A stretch of DNA of 64,000 nucleotides, taken from Ignavibacteria bacterium (GTDB lineage Bacteria > Bacteroidota > Ignavibacteria > Ignavibacteriales > Ignavibacteriaceae). Under the pieces are notes generated by a model. It did not search any database. It worked only from the letters and a program-made list of their open reading frames with translations, and was not told where the DNA came from. Each line of letters starts with the position of its first letter. Position 1 is the stretch's first letter. A program made the position numbers and the translations under genes. Positions 24,801-33,362 of the stretch are shown here, piece after piece. Location of the stretch: assembly GCA_017302895.1 (NCBI GenBank), contig JAFLBV010000002.1:930001-994000 (forward strand), given 5' to 3'.

Positions 24801-26162
24801 TATAATCTCGTTCTCTTCAGAGGAAACATACCTGTTGACACAACAGTAGTGAATACCGCTGAAGTGGTTGCAGCAGTTCAGAATGACCCTGACTCTCATC
24901 CAAACAACCACAATAAGAATGAAGATGATATGAGCTCTGCCGCAATAGTTATCAGCAGAGAAGTGAACAACACCTCGGGATCGTCATACAACTGGCAACA
25001 GGTTTCAACTGTTGGTTTCAATCAGATAATCCTTACTATGGTCAACGATCAGAACGGTAACCTGCTTGCAGGAACCTTTGGTGGTGGAATCTACAGATCG
25101 ACAAACGGCGGTGCAGAGTGGACTTTGATAAATTCAAATATGCTCTCTGTCTATGTCTGGTCATTGATCTCGGTTCCGGGTGGAAAAATCTACGCCGGTA
25201 CTGAGTCAGGAATCTATGCTTCAACTGATAATGGTAATACATGGTCTGTGGCAGGTTTGAGCAACCGTGATGTAAGAGCCCTGCTGCTTGGAAACGGCGG
25301 AACAATATACGCCGGTGTCTGGGGAAGTGGTATCTATTATACCGATGACTTCGGATCAAGCTGGACAGAATTCAGCACCGGTCTTACCGATCTCGCTGTT
25401 CATGCACTTGCCAAAAACAGCAACGGTGACATCTATGCAGGTACAATGGGCGGTGGAGTTCACAAACTCTCCCTCGGAAGTGGCGCATGGATTCACCTCA
25501 ACTCGAACCCTGTCAGCAGATTCATCTGGTCACTCACAGTTGACGGAAACGGTGTTGTTTATGCCGGAACTTATGGTGACGGTGTAATAAGAAGTGAAGA
25601 CGGAGGTGCTTCATGGCAGAGAATTTCCTCAGGAATGACTGCTTCGCATATCTATGCAATCGGTCACGATGCAATGAACAATATCTTTGCAAGTGCCTGG
25701 GGCTCGGGAGTTTATATGCTTCCAGTAGTTGTCACAAGAGGTCTCCCCGATTTCTGGATGGATTTTGGTTTGTCAGGCAAGAATATCTCATCAATCTCTG
25801 TAAACTCTTCTACAAACGAAGTGGTTGCTGGTACTGATGCCGGTGATATCTATAAAACTGATATCATCCTGTCAGCAAAAGACAATTCAACAATTCCGAC
25901 CGAATTCAAGCTGTTCCAGAATTATCCGAATCCGTTCAACCCTGCGACTGTGATTGAGTTTACTCTTCCTTCAGTTCAGGATGTTAAACTGGTTGTGTAT
26001 AATATCCTTGGCCAGCAGATTCAGGTTCTGAATAATGGACAACTGAAACCCGGATATCATAAATTTACTTTCGATGGCAAGGGCCTTGCGAGCGGTGTAT
26101 ATTTCTACAGACTCGTAGCCGGTCAGTTCACAGAAGTGAAGAAAATGATTCTCCAGAAATAA
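21879..26162 (+). CDS. Large type IX-secreted multidomain surface protein
   Basis: 1427 residues, with a signal peptide (LYNFLFVLLMFSSTLFAG). Three SdrD B-like repeats start near residues 154, 273 and 392, each with a calcium-type loop (DTDKDGIQDAGE, DLNFNGIQNDGE, DLNANGLQDNNE). A DUF11-type repeat (ADLSLIKSVSNPTPQNGETI) lies near 640. A choice-of-anchor-A-like domain (FVLNDYTAPSSDTEGKVAVG) covers about 740-970. Six BNR-like blades of the type IYAGTxGxGIYxSxDxGxxW cover about 1045-1290, and a C-terminal sorting domain (FKLFQNYPNPFNPATVIEFT) closes it. It should be exported by Sec then by the type IX system to the surface. Start may be the ATG at 21891. It stands alone behind a sigma54-like promoter and ends at an intrinsic terminator. 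Confidence 0.88.
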   Translation: MDNIMRSNKITLYNFLFVLLMFSSTLFAGSKVLDYNVTLNGVTWDVTNNRTTFTYLVVGDGSGKDLSHWVIALCNNHTGVTGTPSPTAIGTDPTTQLYGFKWDCGQKIGQSKVYTLVVPGIWDTAQVQIAAKAGLNIDYGTVTGPACTAYNPKASVGDRVWLDTDKDGIQDAGENGVSGVTVKLYDCNNNLISTTTTNSSGNYLFSDLVPGDYYVKFEPSSSYVFTDQNEGSDDSKDSDVSEATGKTGCTTLSPNENDLSWDAGLTTVPLPEGKIGNRVWNDLNFNGIQNDGEPGLANVTVKLYTCDGTLLSTKVTNSNGNYLFETLPTGSYYLEFVKPNGFVFTTKDAGSDDEKDSDANPADGKTACFNLLTGNEDETRDAGLYDPLTMKGSLGNLFWKDLNANGLQDNNEPGISGATVRLLDCSLNQVATTTTNSNGVYSFTNVTPGDYVVEFTLPSGYVFAPSNRGSDDNKDSDVDPNTGRTVCITLAPGQTDLTWDAGAYLPATCATDWSGSLGPDSTICLYTPQWITINGSVNLLPQNTRAQLVLTWKVVKPSNVTNCPSGFDPCTQDHFTQKWIYGDTTFTMQAWWPGITPTDTLVEIRYSMSILDCDGNQIKTGVNRTLSWNPSVCPPPNAPEADLSLIKSVSNPTPQNGETIQYTIVLNNAGPGTATGIKVSDVLPAGIVYVSSSPTVGSFDVNTNLWTVSSLAANASATLVINARVNVNLMNSLSFDLGVAKNYNLFVLNDYTAPSSDTEGKVAVGNDCRIGNYSVGDKLQNSNGTEDVLVVGHNLYFTSGRVYNGNVVYGNYAEVTPYLATITEGTLRKDSVIDFPAASAYLLNLSSQFAAYGTNGSAGLQYGKLSLVGSNPSLNVFKIWADTLSMANDFEISVPNGASALVNIFGSYANWKGGLNVYGTPYSNVLYNFVEADSITISNIDVRGSILAPRTDVNFISGVQNGQMVAKNAKGKGQYNLVLFRGNIPVDTTVVNTAEVVAAVQNDPDSHPNNHNKNEDDMSSAAIVISREVNNTSGSSYNWQQVSTVGFNQIILTMVNDQNGNLLAGTFGGGIYRSTNGGAEWTLINSNMLSVYVWSLISVPGGKIYAGTESGIYASTDNGNTWSVAGLSNRDVRALLLGNGGTIYAGVWGSGIYYTDDFGSSWTEFSTGLTDLAVHALAKNSNGDIYAGTMGGGVHKLSLGSGAWIHLNSNPVSRFIWSLTVDGNGVVYAGTYGDGVIRSEDGGASWQRISSGMTASHIYAIGHDAMNNIFASAWGSGVYMLPVVVTRGLPDFWMDFGLSGKNISSISVNSSTNEVVAGTDAGDIYKTDIILSAKDNSTIPTEFKLFQNYPNPFNPATVIEFTLPSVQDVKLVVYNILGQQIQVLNNGQLKPGYHKFTFDGKGLASGVYFYRLVAGQFTEVKKMILQK

Positions 26163-26231
26163 GCAAATGAACTTCGGATATCGCTTTTTAATTCGAAAAA
26201 TCGATACCTGACTCTCAATAAATTAGATCTT

Positions 26232-26268
26232 AAAAGCTGCCCGAAGAAATTTGAGGCAGCTTTTTTTT
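26232..26268 (+). terminator. Intrinsic terminator
   Basis: AAAAGCTGCC (26232-26241) pairs with GGCAGCTTTT (26255-26264), followed by a run of T to 26268. Ends the large secreted protein gene. Confidence 0.9.
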
Positions 26269-26520
26269 GTCCCATTCGTCATTTATATCCTCCATTCATC
26301 CATTTTTTTGCTTTTTTCCTTGTTATAACATCTTTTAATTTCGCTTTTTTGTTATATTTGCATCGCAATTTTTTATTTATATAATAAACAGTTGCAAACA
26401 GACTTAACGAAAATTTAAACTATTTGCATATTAAATGAGTAAAGTCTAATTTACATTGAAGCTTTTTTTGCTTTTTGGAAACTTAATTCCATTCAACAAT
26501 CCACAATAAGGAGTTATTAT
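26269..26520 (+). promoter_or_regulatory. Leader/promoter region of the outer membrane barrel gene
   Basis: AT-rich, no open frame. TATATTTG at 26352-26359 matches TAnnTTTG and would give a leader of about 155 bases. Alternatively TTGCAT (26424-26429)-N17-TAATTT (26447-26452) would give a leader of about 60. AAGGAG lies just before the ATG at 26521. Two possible promoters fit a strongly expressed porin-like gene, but neither is proven. Confidence 0.4.
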
Positions 26521-27765
26521 ATGAAACAAGTATTTGCATTTGTTCTTTTAGTTGCATTTCTTGCTACAGTAACCAATGCCCAGTCAGGTTTGGTACCTAA
26601 AGAAAAAAGTGGCGGCTACGCCAGAGTACAGGCAATGGGCGGAGAAGGTGGAACAAATCCATTTTTAGTAGACGCTTTTAACATGACAAACAACCCTGCT
26701 TTTGCCAAATATTATGGCAATTTCCTTTGGGGTGATATCGGTGCTTCAGCCGCTGCCGCTAATGACGGTGATGGTCAGTTCGCCGGATTCAACTTTGCAC
26801 TTGACAAAAAACTTACACTCGGTGCCATCCTTGCAAGAAACGACTTCAAGGGTGCCGGTATCTCGAGTGTTTCGATGACTAACAGCCTCGTAACCATCCT
26901 CAATGGTTTACCAGGAACCGGAAGAAATGCTGTCAACCTCGACAACAACTTCCAGCTTCTCGGTGCTTATGCTCTTTCTGATGCTACAGTTCTTGGTCTT
27001 GGTGTTTCCTTTGCTTCCACACAGAACGATTTGACACCCGCTACTGGTACTGCAGACAAATCCTCAGCTTCACAGCTCGGATTAAACCTTGGACTTATCC
27101 AGCATTTCTCAAAAGACAACGGTCTTGATTTCTCATTCTCTTTTGTTTCCGGAAGTGCTAAAAATGAAGCTGCCAAGACAAATAAAGTATCTGCTTCAAC
27201 CATCGGTGTTGGTGCAAGATACTTCCACAACATTGGCAAAGGTTTCTCTTTTGTCCCTGTAGTTTCCTTCACAACAATGAGCGGAACTGTTGATGTTGCC
27301 GGTACAAGCACTGATATGGATTCATACACCAATTTGGGTGTTGGCGCTGGTCTTAACTATACTACCGGTGACCTTTTCCTCGCTGGTGGTGTTAGCTTCG
27401 CTACTGAATCATGGACTTCCAAAGCAACCACAACTGCTCCTGAACTTACAAAAAACCACATGTGGTTCCCAGTTTGGAATCTTGGTGCAGAATTCAAAGT
27501 CACCGAGTGGATGAAAGCAAGACTTGGTTACAAAGTTGCTACCAACAAAGACAAAATGGAATCAGCTGCAACCGCAACAACCAAAAACGAAACTGTTGCT
27601 ACCATGTTCGACAGAACCGGTGTTACACTCGGTCTCGGATTCAAATTTGGAAGCTTCAACCTCGACGCTACAGTTAATGACGAAGTTTTGAGACAAGGTT
27701 TCAAAAACCTTTCAACAGGTGGTGTTAACACATTTGGACATATTTCAGCAAGCTACGCTTTCTAA
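26521..27765 (+). CDS. Outer membrane beta-barrel protein
   Basis: 414 residues with a clean signal peptide (MKQVFAFVLLVAFLATVTNA, cleaved before QSG). The rest alternates polar and hydrophobic residues in beta-strand fashion with many G, N and S turns (TLGAILARNDFKGAG, ATVLGLGVSFAS, FSFVPVVSFTTMSG). It ends in an aromatic C-terminus (ASYAF), the outer-membrane assembly signal. A GGYARVQAMGGEGG motif at the mature N-terminus recalls PorV/FadL-like barrels, but I cannot assign a substrate. Codon use is very regular and the ribosome site strong, suggesting high expression. Confidence 0.75.
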   Translation: MKQVFAFVLLVAFLATVTNAQSGLVPKEKSGGYARVQAMGGEGGTNPFLVDAFNMTNNPAFAKYYGNFLWGDIGASAAAANDGDGQFAGFNFALDKKLTLGAILARNDFKGAGISSVSMTNSLVTILNGLPGTGRNAVNLDNNFQLLGAYALSDATVLGLGVSFASTQNDLTPATGTADKSSASQLGLNLGLIQHFSKDNGLDFSFSFVSGSAKNEAAKTNKVSASTIGVGARYFHNIGKGFSFVPVVSFTTMSGTVDVAGTSTDMDSYTNLGVGAGLNYTTGDLFLAGGVSFATESWTSKATTTAPELTKNHMWFPVWNLGAEFKVTEWMKARLGYKVATNKDKMESAATATTKNETVATMFDRTGVTLGLGFKFGSFNLDATVNDEVLRQGFKNLSTGGVNTFGHISASYAF

Positions 27766-27788
27766 GATATCATCAAATTTTATTCCCC

Positions 27789-27820
27789 AAAAAGGCTGTC
27801 TGAAAAGGCAGCCTTTTTTT
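27789..27820 (+). terminator. Intrinsic terminator
   Basis: AAAAAGGCTG (27789-27798) pairs with CAGCCTTTTT (27809-27818), with a T-run to 27820. Ends the barrel gene. Confidence 0.88.
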
Positions 27821-27884
27821 ATATTCATTCTGATTAAATTTACTCTCGCTTTTTTTTAATTTACACTCCCCTTGTGCAAAATGA

Positions 27885-28619
27885 ATGAATAACTACAAAA
27901 TTATCATCCAGTATGACGGTTCCGGTTTTCAGGGATGGCAGATCCAAGCCAAGGGTAAAACTGTACAAGGCGAAATCAAAAGGGCTCTTGAAGTACTTCT
28001 TAAACATGAAGTGGTGCTAACAGGTGCCGGAAGAACAGACACGGGTGTGCATGCCCTCGGTCAGGTTGCCAATTTTAAGAGTGAACAAACTCTCGATTTT
28101 TATCGATTCAAGCACTCGCTTAATTCGATGCTCCCCTTCACAATAAGAATTCGAAGCATGGAAAGCGTTCCTGAGTCGTTCAACTCAAGATTTGATGCTT
28201 TATCGAGATCGTATGTCTATTTTATCTCGAACTCCCCTTCCCCATTTAATTTCAGGTTCATTTACAATTATCATTATCCGTTGAATGTGTCGCTTTTGAA
28301 CATTTTATCACGCCCGTTGACCGGTATGCATGATTTCTCTTCTTTTACTAAATACGCCAAAGACCGTGAAAATTTTGATTGCAACATAAAGTCATTAAAA
28401 TGGACCAGGATCAAGGATAATGTCGTTTTCTTCATAGAAGCTGACAGATTTCTACACGGCATGGTAAGGGCTATAACAGGCACGGTGTTGAGACTGGCAA
28501 AAGAAGGCGGAACCGAAAATGACATGAATGACATCCTCAATTCCAAAAACCGGGAAAAAGCATTTGGTTCGGTACCTGCTAAAGGGCTGTTTCTATATAA
28601 AATTAAATATCAGGTATAA
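27885..28619 (+). CDS. truA: tRNA pseudouridine(38-40) synthase TruA
   Basis: Converts uridine to pseudouridine at positions 38-40 of tRNA anticodon stems. 244 residues, standard length. Seen: YKIIIQYDGSGFQGWQIQ at the N-terminus, GRTDTGVHALGQVANF with the catalytic aspartate, SRSYVYFI, and ADRFLHGMVRAITGTVLRLA. An overlapping ATG at 27881 would stop after three codons, so 27885 is the start. It heads a run of closely spaced genes to about 32 kb. Confidence 0.95.
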   Translation: MNNYKIIIQYDGSGFQGWQIQAKGKTVQGEIKRALEVLLKHEVVLTGAGRTDTGVHALGQVANFKSEQTLDFYRFKHSLNSMLPFTIRIRSMESVPESFNSRFDALSRSYVYFISNSPSPFNFRFIYNYHYPLNVSLLNILSRPLTGMHDFSSFTKYAKDRENFDCNIKSLKWTRIKDNVVFFIEADRFLHGMVRAITGTVLRLAKEGGTENDMNDILNSKNREKAFGSVPAKGLFLYKIKYQV

Positions 28620-28621
28620 TA

Positions 28622-29068
28622 TTGCTCACCTTCCGAAAATCAGTCACAATCAATGTAAATAAGGAAAAAATATTTAATTTTCACCTTGATACCACAAATA
28701 TCTCAGTTATCTCTCCCCCCTTCCCAAAAGTATTAAAAGTGGAAATGAGTGAGAAACCCCTGAAAAAAGGGTCAAAAGTCAGTCTCGAAATCGATTTTCT
28801 TCTTTTCAGGCAGAACTGGCTAATAAAAATTTCCGAGGTAATCTCGGGCTCGCTGATTACAGACCTGCAGGAAACAGGTCCCTTCAAATTTTGGGAACAC
28901 AACCACAGATTTTCCGGTGAAGATGGTGCCGTGGTCATGATGGACGAAATTAGATTCCTTCCACCGTTCGGAATATTTGGGTGGCTTGCTCTTCCTTTTG
29001 TATATTTACAACTCTATTTAATGTTTTCTGACAGACATCGAAGAACCAAAAAATATCTTGAGAGGTAA
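28622..29068 (+). CDS. SRPBCC-family (START-like) protein
   Basis: 148 residues. The opening FRKSVTINVNKEKIFNFHLD and the pattern of a beta strand, a KVLKVEMSEKPLKKGSKVSL sheet, and a C-terminal helix (FGWLALPFVYLQLYLMFSDR) fit the SRPBCC ligand-binding fold seen in cell-division inhibitor-like and CoxG-like proteins. No catalytic residues define a reaction; it probably binds a hydrophobic ligand. The TTG start two bases after the truA stop is the only one available upstream of the conserved region. Confidence 0.7.
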   Translation: MLTFRKSVTINVNKEKIFNFHLDTTNISVISPPFPKVLKVEMSEKPLKKGSKVSLEIDFLLFRQNWLIKISEVISGSLITDLQETGPFKFWEHNHRFSGEDGAVVMMDEIRFLPPFGIFGWLALPFVYLQLYLMFSDRHRRTKKYLER

Positions 29069-29074
29069 CAGAAT

Positions 29075-29569
29075 TTGGATTTTTTTGCAGAGATTCATCC
29101 AAAAGCAGTACATTACCCGGTCGCTTTGCTTAGCATCTATCCGCTGCTTTTAATTATTTACAACTTTTACAAAAATGAGGTTCTTGCAAAATCAGCACTT
29201 TTGATGCTTGCCGGTGGAATCGCCGGTGTAGTATTTGCCCTGTTCACAGGAAACAGTGCGTTTCAATCTTTTGTGCAGGCAAATTCATCCCACCCTCAAA
29301 TAAAGATGATTACCGAACTCATAGAAGTTCACGAGGATTTTGCAACAGCTCTAACTTTTGTCTTTTCTGCTGCCTTTGTGCTTAATTTCCTCTTTTTCGT
29401 AAAAATGTACATAAAAAAGGAAGCTGACTCGAAGTTTGTCGTAAATGCTCCGCGCATTCTTCTCGCTTTATCGGCACTCGGACTCTATTTCCTCTATAAA
29501 ACAGCAGAGATTGGCGGAAAACTGGTTTTTGATTATGGTGTCGGCACCAAAAATTTCCATGTGAATTAA
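29075..29569 (+). CDS. DUF2231-type membrane protein
   Basis: 164 residues with four transmembrane helices. The opening FFAEIHPKAVHYPVALLSIY with its HP..VHYP motif, GGIAGVVFALFTGN after the second helix and EVHEDFATALTFVFSAAFVL match the DUF2231 family of small integral membrane proteins of unknown function, whose histidines suggest a redox or metal role. TTG start after GAGAGG. The stop overlaps the next ATG by one base. Confidence 0.78.
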   Translation: MDFFAEIHPKAVHYPVALLSIYPLLLIIYNFYKNEVLAKSALLMLAGGIAGVVFALFTGNSAFQSFVQANSSHPQIKMITELIEVHEDFATALTFVFSAAFVLNFLFFVKMYIKKEADSKFVVNAPRILLALSALGLYFLYKTAEIGGKLVFDYGVGTKNFHVN

Positions 29570-30159
29570 TGAAAAAATTTACCTTTATCCTTTTGTTACT
29601 CTTATCCTTTACTGCCTTTGCCGGTGATCCGGGCGAAAGCAGAGCGAAGGGCTATTTCTTTGCCTTGGGGGTCGGTCCCCGGGTTCCATTTGGCAATTTT
29701 AGTTCGAAAACCATAATGGGCTACGGATTCAACGCCGAGCTGTCATATGTGGACAACAAAATAATGCCCTACTTCATCTTTGGCAGAATTGGTTTTGAAC
29801 AGTTTCCGGGCAGTCAGGACTACTATCAGGATACAGAATATTCCCATTACAGCATGCAATACCTCCCCCTCTCAGTGGGTGTCAGGCACTACTTCCCTCC
29901 GATTCTGAAAAATGTGTTCCTGCTTACTCCTATCGCCGAAGTTTCAGGCTCGATGATTATCTTTCAGGAACTGCACGATTTTAAACAGGGAATTAATAAA
30001 AACGGCTATATCGAAGACGGTGTGCGGTTTGGAGGAAGTGCCGGATTTGGAGTCTCCGCGTTTGTACTTGAGGCAATGGCATCCTATAACATTTATAACG
30101 ACAGTCACTTCATTTCGTTTGATCTGAGGGTCCGACTTCCTTTGTTTGTTTCATTCTAA
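29569..30159 (+). CDS. Small outer membrane beta-barrel protein
   Basis: 196 residues. Signal peptide MKKFTFILLLLLSFTAFAGD. The remainder is amphipathic beta (KGYFFALGVGPRVPFGNF, GYGFNAELSYVDNKIMPYFI, LPLSVGVRHYFPP) and ends in FDLRVRLPLFVSF, an aromatic outer-membrane insertion signal. Resembles eight-stranded OmpX-type barrels in size. Function unknown. Starts on the last base of the DUF2231 stop codon. Confidence 0.7.
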   Translation: MKKFTFILLLLLSFTAFAGDPGESRAKGYFFALGVGPRVPFGNFSSKTIMGYGFNAELSYVDNKIMPYFIFGRIGFEQFPGSQDYYQDTEYSHYSMQYLPLSVGVRHYFPPILKNVFLLTPIAEVSGSMIIFQELHDFKQGINKNGYIEDGVRFGGSAGFGVSAFVLEAMASYNIYNDSHFISFDLRVRLPLFVSF

Positions 30160-30173
30160 TCAGGAAATTTCAA

Positions 30174-30956
30174 ATGAATTACAATTTTCTTCTGTTTTCA
30201 CTCGAAAATAATATCGCCACAATCACAATTAACAGACCCGACAAACTAAACGCCCTCAATGGCGATTTGTTGAATGAACTGGAAAATCTCATCGACCTTG
30301 TAAAAGAAAACAACGAAGCCAAAGTGGTTATTATTACGGGTGCCGGTGAGAAGTCATTTGTTGCCGGAGCCGATATTTCCGAGCTGGCAAAACTCTCTGT
30401 TTCAGAGGCAAGAAAATTTGCCCTCAAGGGTCAACGAATTTTTTCAAAAATTGAGACACTCGGGAAACCCGTGATTGCAGCGGTGAATGGTTTTGCCCTG
30501 GGTGGCGGCTGCGAACTTGCCCTTGCCTGCCATATCCGTTTCGCTTCTGCCAATGCCTTTTTTGGGCAGCCGGAAGTGAACCTTGGCACTATTCCGGGAT
30601 ACGGAGGCACTCAACGTCTTGCCAGACTTGTAAACACCGGTAGAGCTCTTGAAATGATTCTTGGTGGAGACAGAGTCTCAGCCTCCGAAGCGTTTGCAAT
30701 GGGACTTGCGAATAAAGTGTATGAAAAAGAAGAACTCCTCTACAAAACGATGGAATTTGCCCAAAAACTGGTTCAAAAACCCGCCCATGCTCTGAATTAC
30801 GCTCTTAGTGCAGTTCTTGCCACTAACGAACTAAATCTTGATGCCGGACTCGATTTTGAAGCATCTCTCTTCGCACTGAGTGCAGGTACGGGTGACTTTA
30901 AGGAAGGGACTTCTGCTTTTCTTGAAAAAAGGAAGCCCGAATTTAAGGGGAATTAA
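30174..30956 (+). CDS. Enoyl-CoA hydratase/isomerase (crotonase) family
   Basis: 260 residues, normal for short-chain enoyl-CoA hydratases that add water to trans-2-enoyl-CoA. Seen: INRPDKLNALNGDLLNELEN, the oxyanion-hole segment SFVAGADISEL, GFALGGGCELALACHIRFAS, and PEVNLGTIPGYGGTQRLARL. E in GGCELAL and E in PEVNLG sit where the two catalytic glutamates are expected. No other beta-oxidation genes are adjacent, so the pathway (fatty acid or butanoate) is open. Confidence 0.92.
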   Translation: MNYNFLLFSLENNIATITINRPDKLNALNGDLLNELENLIDLVKENNEAKVVIITGAGEKSFVAGADISELAKLSVSEARKFALKGQRIFSKIETLGKPVIAAVNGFALGGGCELALACHIRFASANAFFGQPEVNLGTIPGYGGTQRLARLVNTGRALEMILGGDRVSASEAFAMGLANKVYEKEELLYKTMEFAQKLVQKPAHALNYALSAVLATNELNLDAGLDFEASLFALSAGTGDFKEGTSAFLEKRKPEFKGN

Positions 30957-30973
30957 TTGCCGGGTTCGCACAG

Positions 30974-31993
30974 TTGATCAGATTTAAACTCGTTATCATC
31001 TTTCTTTTGGTGGTTGCCAATATCTTTGTCTTTTTCAATTACAAAGAGGCAAAAACCGCGGAGAAAAAGGCGGTTGTTGAGGCTTTTCCGGTCAAAAAGC
31101 GACCACTCTCCCCCTTTATCGTCGATTCAGTTCTAAAGGCGACCCTGACCGAATTCTCAATCCCCGATTCTTTTTATGTGAAAAGTAAAAAGAAAAAGAA
31201 ATTCCACAAACTTTTTGTACCTGAAGATTTGCCTCTTCCGACAATTGAAAATATCATATATAACAAACTGGGTGAGTTCGAAGGAAAGGTTAAGGCAGGG
31301 TATAATAAAAAGGAGAAAGGGACACTTTTTTCGATTCCTTTTGGTGATACCCTGAACTATGCATTTTTGGTACAAAGGAAGAAGGGGTACACAAGGTCTT
31401 CATCGGTTATTTCAATCGTGATCAGCGGATACGAGAAATCTTCCGAAGAAACTAAAAAATATCTGAGAGATTATCCTGAACCATATGTCATTCTGCTAAA
31501 ACCCACAAAAAGTGTCCAGGTTTTATCTAAAGACTTTGACGATCAACAGCTCCCTTATGCCGTTCTGGTAGGAAGTGACGATGCCGACCTCGAATTCAGG
31601 ATATCCGAAAACCACCCGAAAAAAAGAATTGAAACAACGATTTCAGGTCTCATTAATGCCTTTCCGAATTCAGCTTTTTTCTATGTTGATCATTCTTCCG
31701 CTCTCGGCAATTCTGTAATTCTTCCCTTTGTCAAAGAAAAATTTGAATTGAAAAAGAAGCTGCTGATCAAATCGAATATTTTCATTCCTGTCAGTGGAAA
31801 CGATTCAACGGAGACTGTGAATGCTTTTAATGAAGAATATTCAAAAAACAGGAAGAAACACAATCTCGTATTTATCCTGAAACCTGAGTCAATCATCTGG
31901 CTCGAGGGAGAGATAAAAAAACTCCGTAAAAAGGGGGTTAAAATATCAGGAACATTCGAGACAGGCGGACAAACAGCCCCAGCTACTCCCTGA
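30974..31993 (+). CDS. Degenerate YibQ-like (divergent polysaccharide deacetylase fold) protein
   Basis: 339 residues. A membrane anchor (LVIIFLLVVANIFVFFNY) is followed by a lysine-rich linker and a region near 150-320 laid out like the divergent polysaccharide deacetylase family: SVISIVISGY, YLRDYPEPYVILLKPT, TTISGLINAFPNSAFFYVDH, and KEKFELKKKLLIKSNIFIPV. The family's usual IDD and NNHMGS motifs are replaced (ISG, VDHSSA), so it is probably not a metal hydrolase. The homology is judged by eye and is tentative. TTG start at 30974; its 3' end overlaps the convergent M16 gene by 11 bases. Confidence 0.5.
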   Translation: MIRFKLVIIFLLVVANIFVFFNYKEAKTAEKKAVVEAFPVKKRPLSPFIVDSVLKATLTEFSIPDSFYVKSKKKKKFHKLFVPEDLPLPTIENIIYNKLGEFEGKVKAGYNKKEKGTLFSIPFGDTLNYAFLVQRKKGYTRSSSVISIVISGYEKSSEETKKYLRDYPEPYVILLKPTKSVQVLSKDFDDQQLPYAVLVGSDDADLEFRISENHPKKRIETTISGLINAFPNSAFFYVDHSSALGNSVILPFVKEKFELKKKLLIKSNIFIPVSGNDSTETVNAFNEEYSKNRKKHNLVFILKPESIIWLEGEIKKLRKKGVKISGTFETGGQTAPATP

Positions 31994-33362
31994 TTACCAC
32001 CATACCTTTGTCATTCACTTCAACCACTCCCCTCATTAATGGTTTGGGGATGGTCTTTACAATTTCCTCCATGTCACCCACCAACACAATCTGCATGTTT
32101 TCGAGTAGCATATACTTGTTGGCAGCGGTAATTGCCTGATCGATATTTATTTTACCATAGCCCTTCCTGCTGACACTATAGTAATCAAGTGGCAAATCCC
32201 GTTGTATGAGAGACCTCTGAAGCGCCGAAACCATACCGTAGGTCTCAAACATAAATGTATCACTTCGGGTCGACTGGTTTTTAACAAACTCAAGCTCTTC
32301 TTCGGTTATATTCTTCCTGATCAGATTCATCTCTTTCAGTATTTCAATAAGTGCTGCTCCGGTGTTTTGAGTATCAACTGAAGTGCTTATGATATACTGG
32401 CCTGAGTATTTCATCATGTACATGAAGGAGTGAATCCCGTAGGTGAATCCCTTCTCTTCACGCAGATTCTTGATAAGTCTGCTGTTGAAGTGTCCCCCGA
32501 AAATATTGTTTACCAGGGTGAATGCGAGATCATCAACCGAAAGTTTCAACGGATCCAGAGGAAACCCGCCAAGCATTTCTGTTTGTGGAGCGTCTTTTCT
32601 GTCCAATATGTATATTCTGAGGTCGCGAAGTGAATAGTCGGTATCAACCTTTTCGGGATCGTGAACTCCCAGTCTCCCCTTAAAGTTTTTCTTTATCGAA
32701 TCTTCAACAACTGACCAGTCGAGATCGGTCACCACAGTGAAGACAGGCCTGACGGGTTCAATTCTTTCTGCATGGAAAAAGGTAACATCCGAAAGTGTCA
32801 TTTCCTCTATCGATTCCTCGGTTGCGGCGAGAGAGGTATATGCGTTTGGTCTCCCCTGAACAATTTTACCTAAAAGTCTCCATGCCATCGCCTGAGGCTG
32901 GTTTTTAGCCTGCTGGATTGCATTTCTGATCTTGTCTCTCTCCCGTTCAAAATCCTCAAGTTTGAAATGTGGATCGTAAACCACCTCGGACACTAATTTC
33001 ATCATCAGGTCGAGGTCATCTGAAAGTCCGCTGATGCTAACCTCGAAATTGTCGCTTCCTGCCATTATACTGAGTGAAAGTCCCCTGCTTTCAAGAAGTG
33101 CATTAAGCTGCAGGGAATCCCATTCTCCTGCGCCTTCATCGAGAAGTGCCGCCGTAAGCTGTGCGAGTCCCTCTCCACCAACAGGATCATACTTTGATCC
33201 GGCTTCCACAATAAAGGTCACCACGGTGATCGGCAGACCCTCTTTCTTTTGAAATATCACCCTCGAGCCATTCTCAAGGAAATATTCCGGAAATGCAGGT
33301 GGTACATAGTCACTCTTTTTAGACGGTGCAGGTGCCTTTGATCTGTCAAGTGTATTTATCAT
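31983..33362 (-). CDS. M16-family peptidase-like subunit, inactive
   Basis: 459 residues with the two-lobed M16 (insulinase/processing peptidase) layout: FLENGSRVIFQKKEGLPITV, EEKGFTYGIHSFMYMMKYSG and the C-terminal ITAANKYMLLENMQIVLVGD. Where active members have HxxEH, this protein has GLAQLTAALLDEGAG, so it cannot bind zinc in the standard way. It overlaps the active partner upstream by four bases (ATGA). An inactive/active pair is the known arrangement of heterodimeric M16B peptidases. Confidence 0.88.
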   Translation of the reverse strand: MINTLDRSKAPAPSKKSDYVPPAFPEYFLENGSRVIFQKKEGLPITVVTFIVEAGSKYDPVGGEGLAQLTAALLDEGAGEWDSLQLNALLESRGLSLSIMAGSDNFEVSISGLSDDLDLMMKLVSEVVYDPHFKLEDFERERDKIRNAIQQAKNQPQAMAWRLLGKIVQGRPNAYTSLAATEESIEEMTLSDVTFFHAERIEPVRPVFTVVTDLDWSVVEDSIKKNFKGRLGVHDPEKVDTDYSLRDLRIYILDRKDAPQTEMLGGFPLDPLKLSVDDLAFTLVNNIFGGHFNSRLIKNLREEKGFTYGIHSFMYMMKYSGQYIISTSVDTQNTGAALIEILKEMNLIRKNITEEELEFVKNQSTRSDTFMFETYGMVSALQRSLIQRDLPLDYYSVSRKGYGKINIDQAITAANKYMLLENMQIVLVGDMEEIVKTIPKPLMRGVVEVNDKGMVVIRE

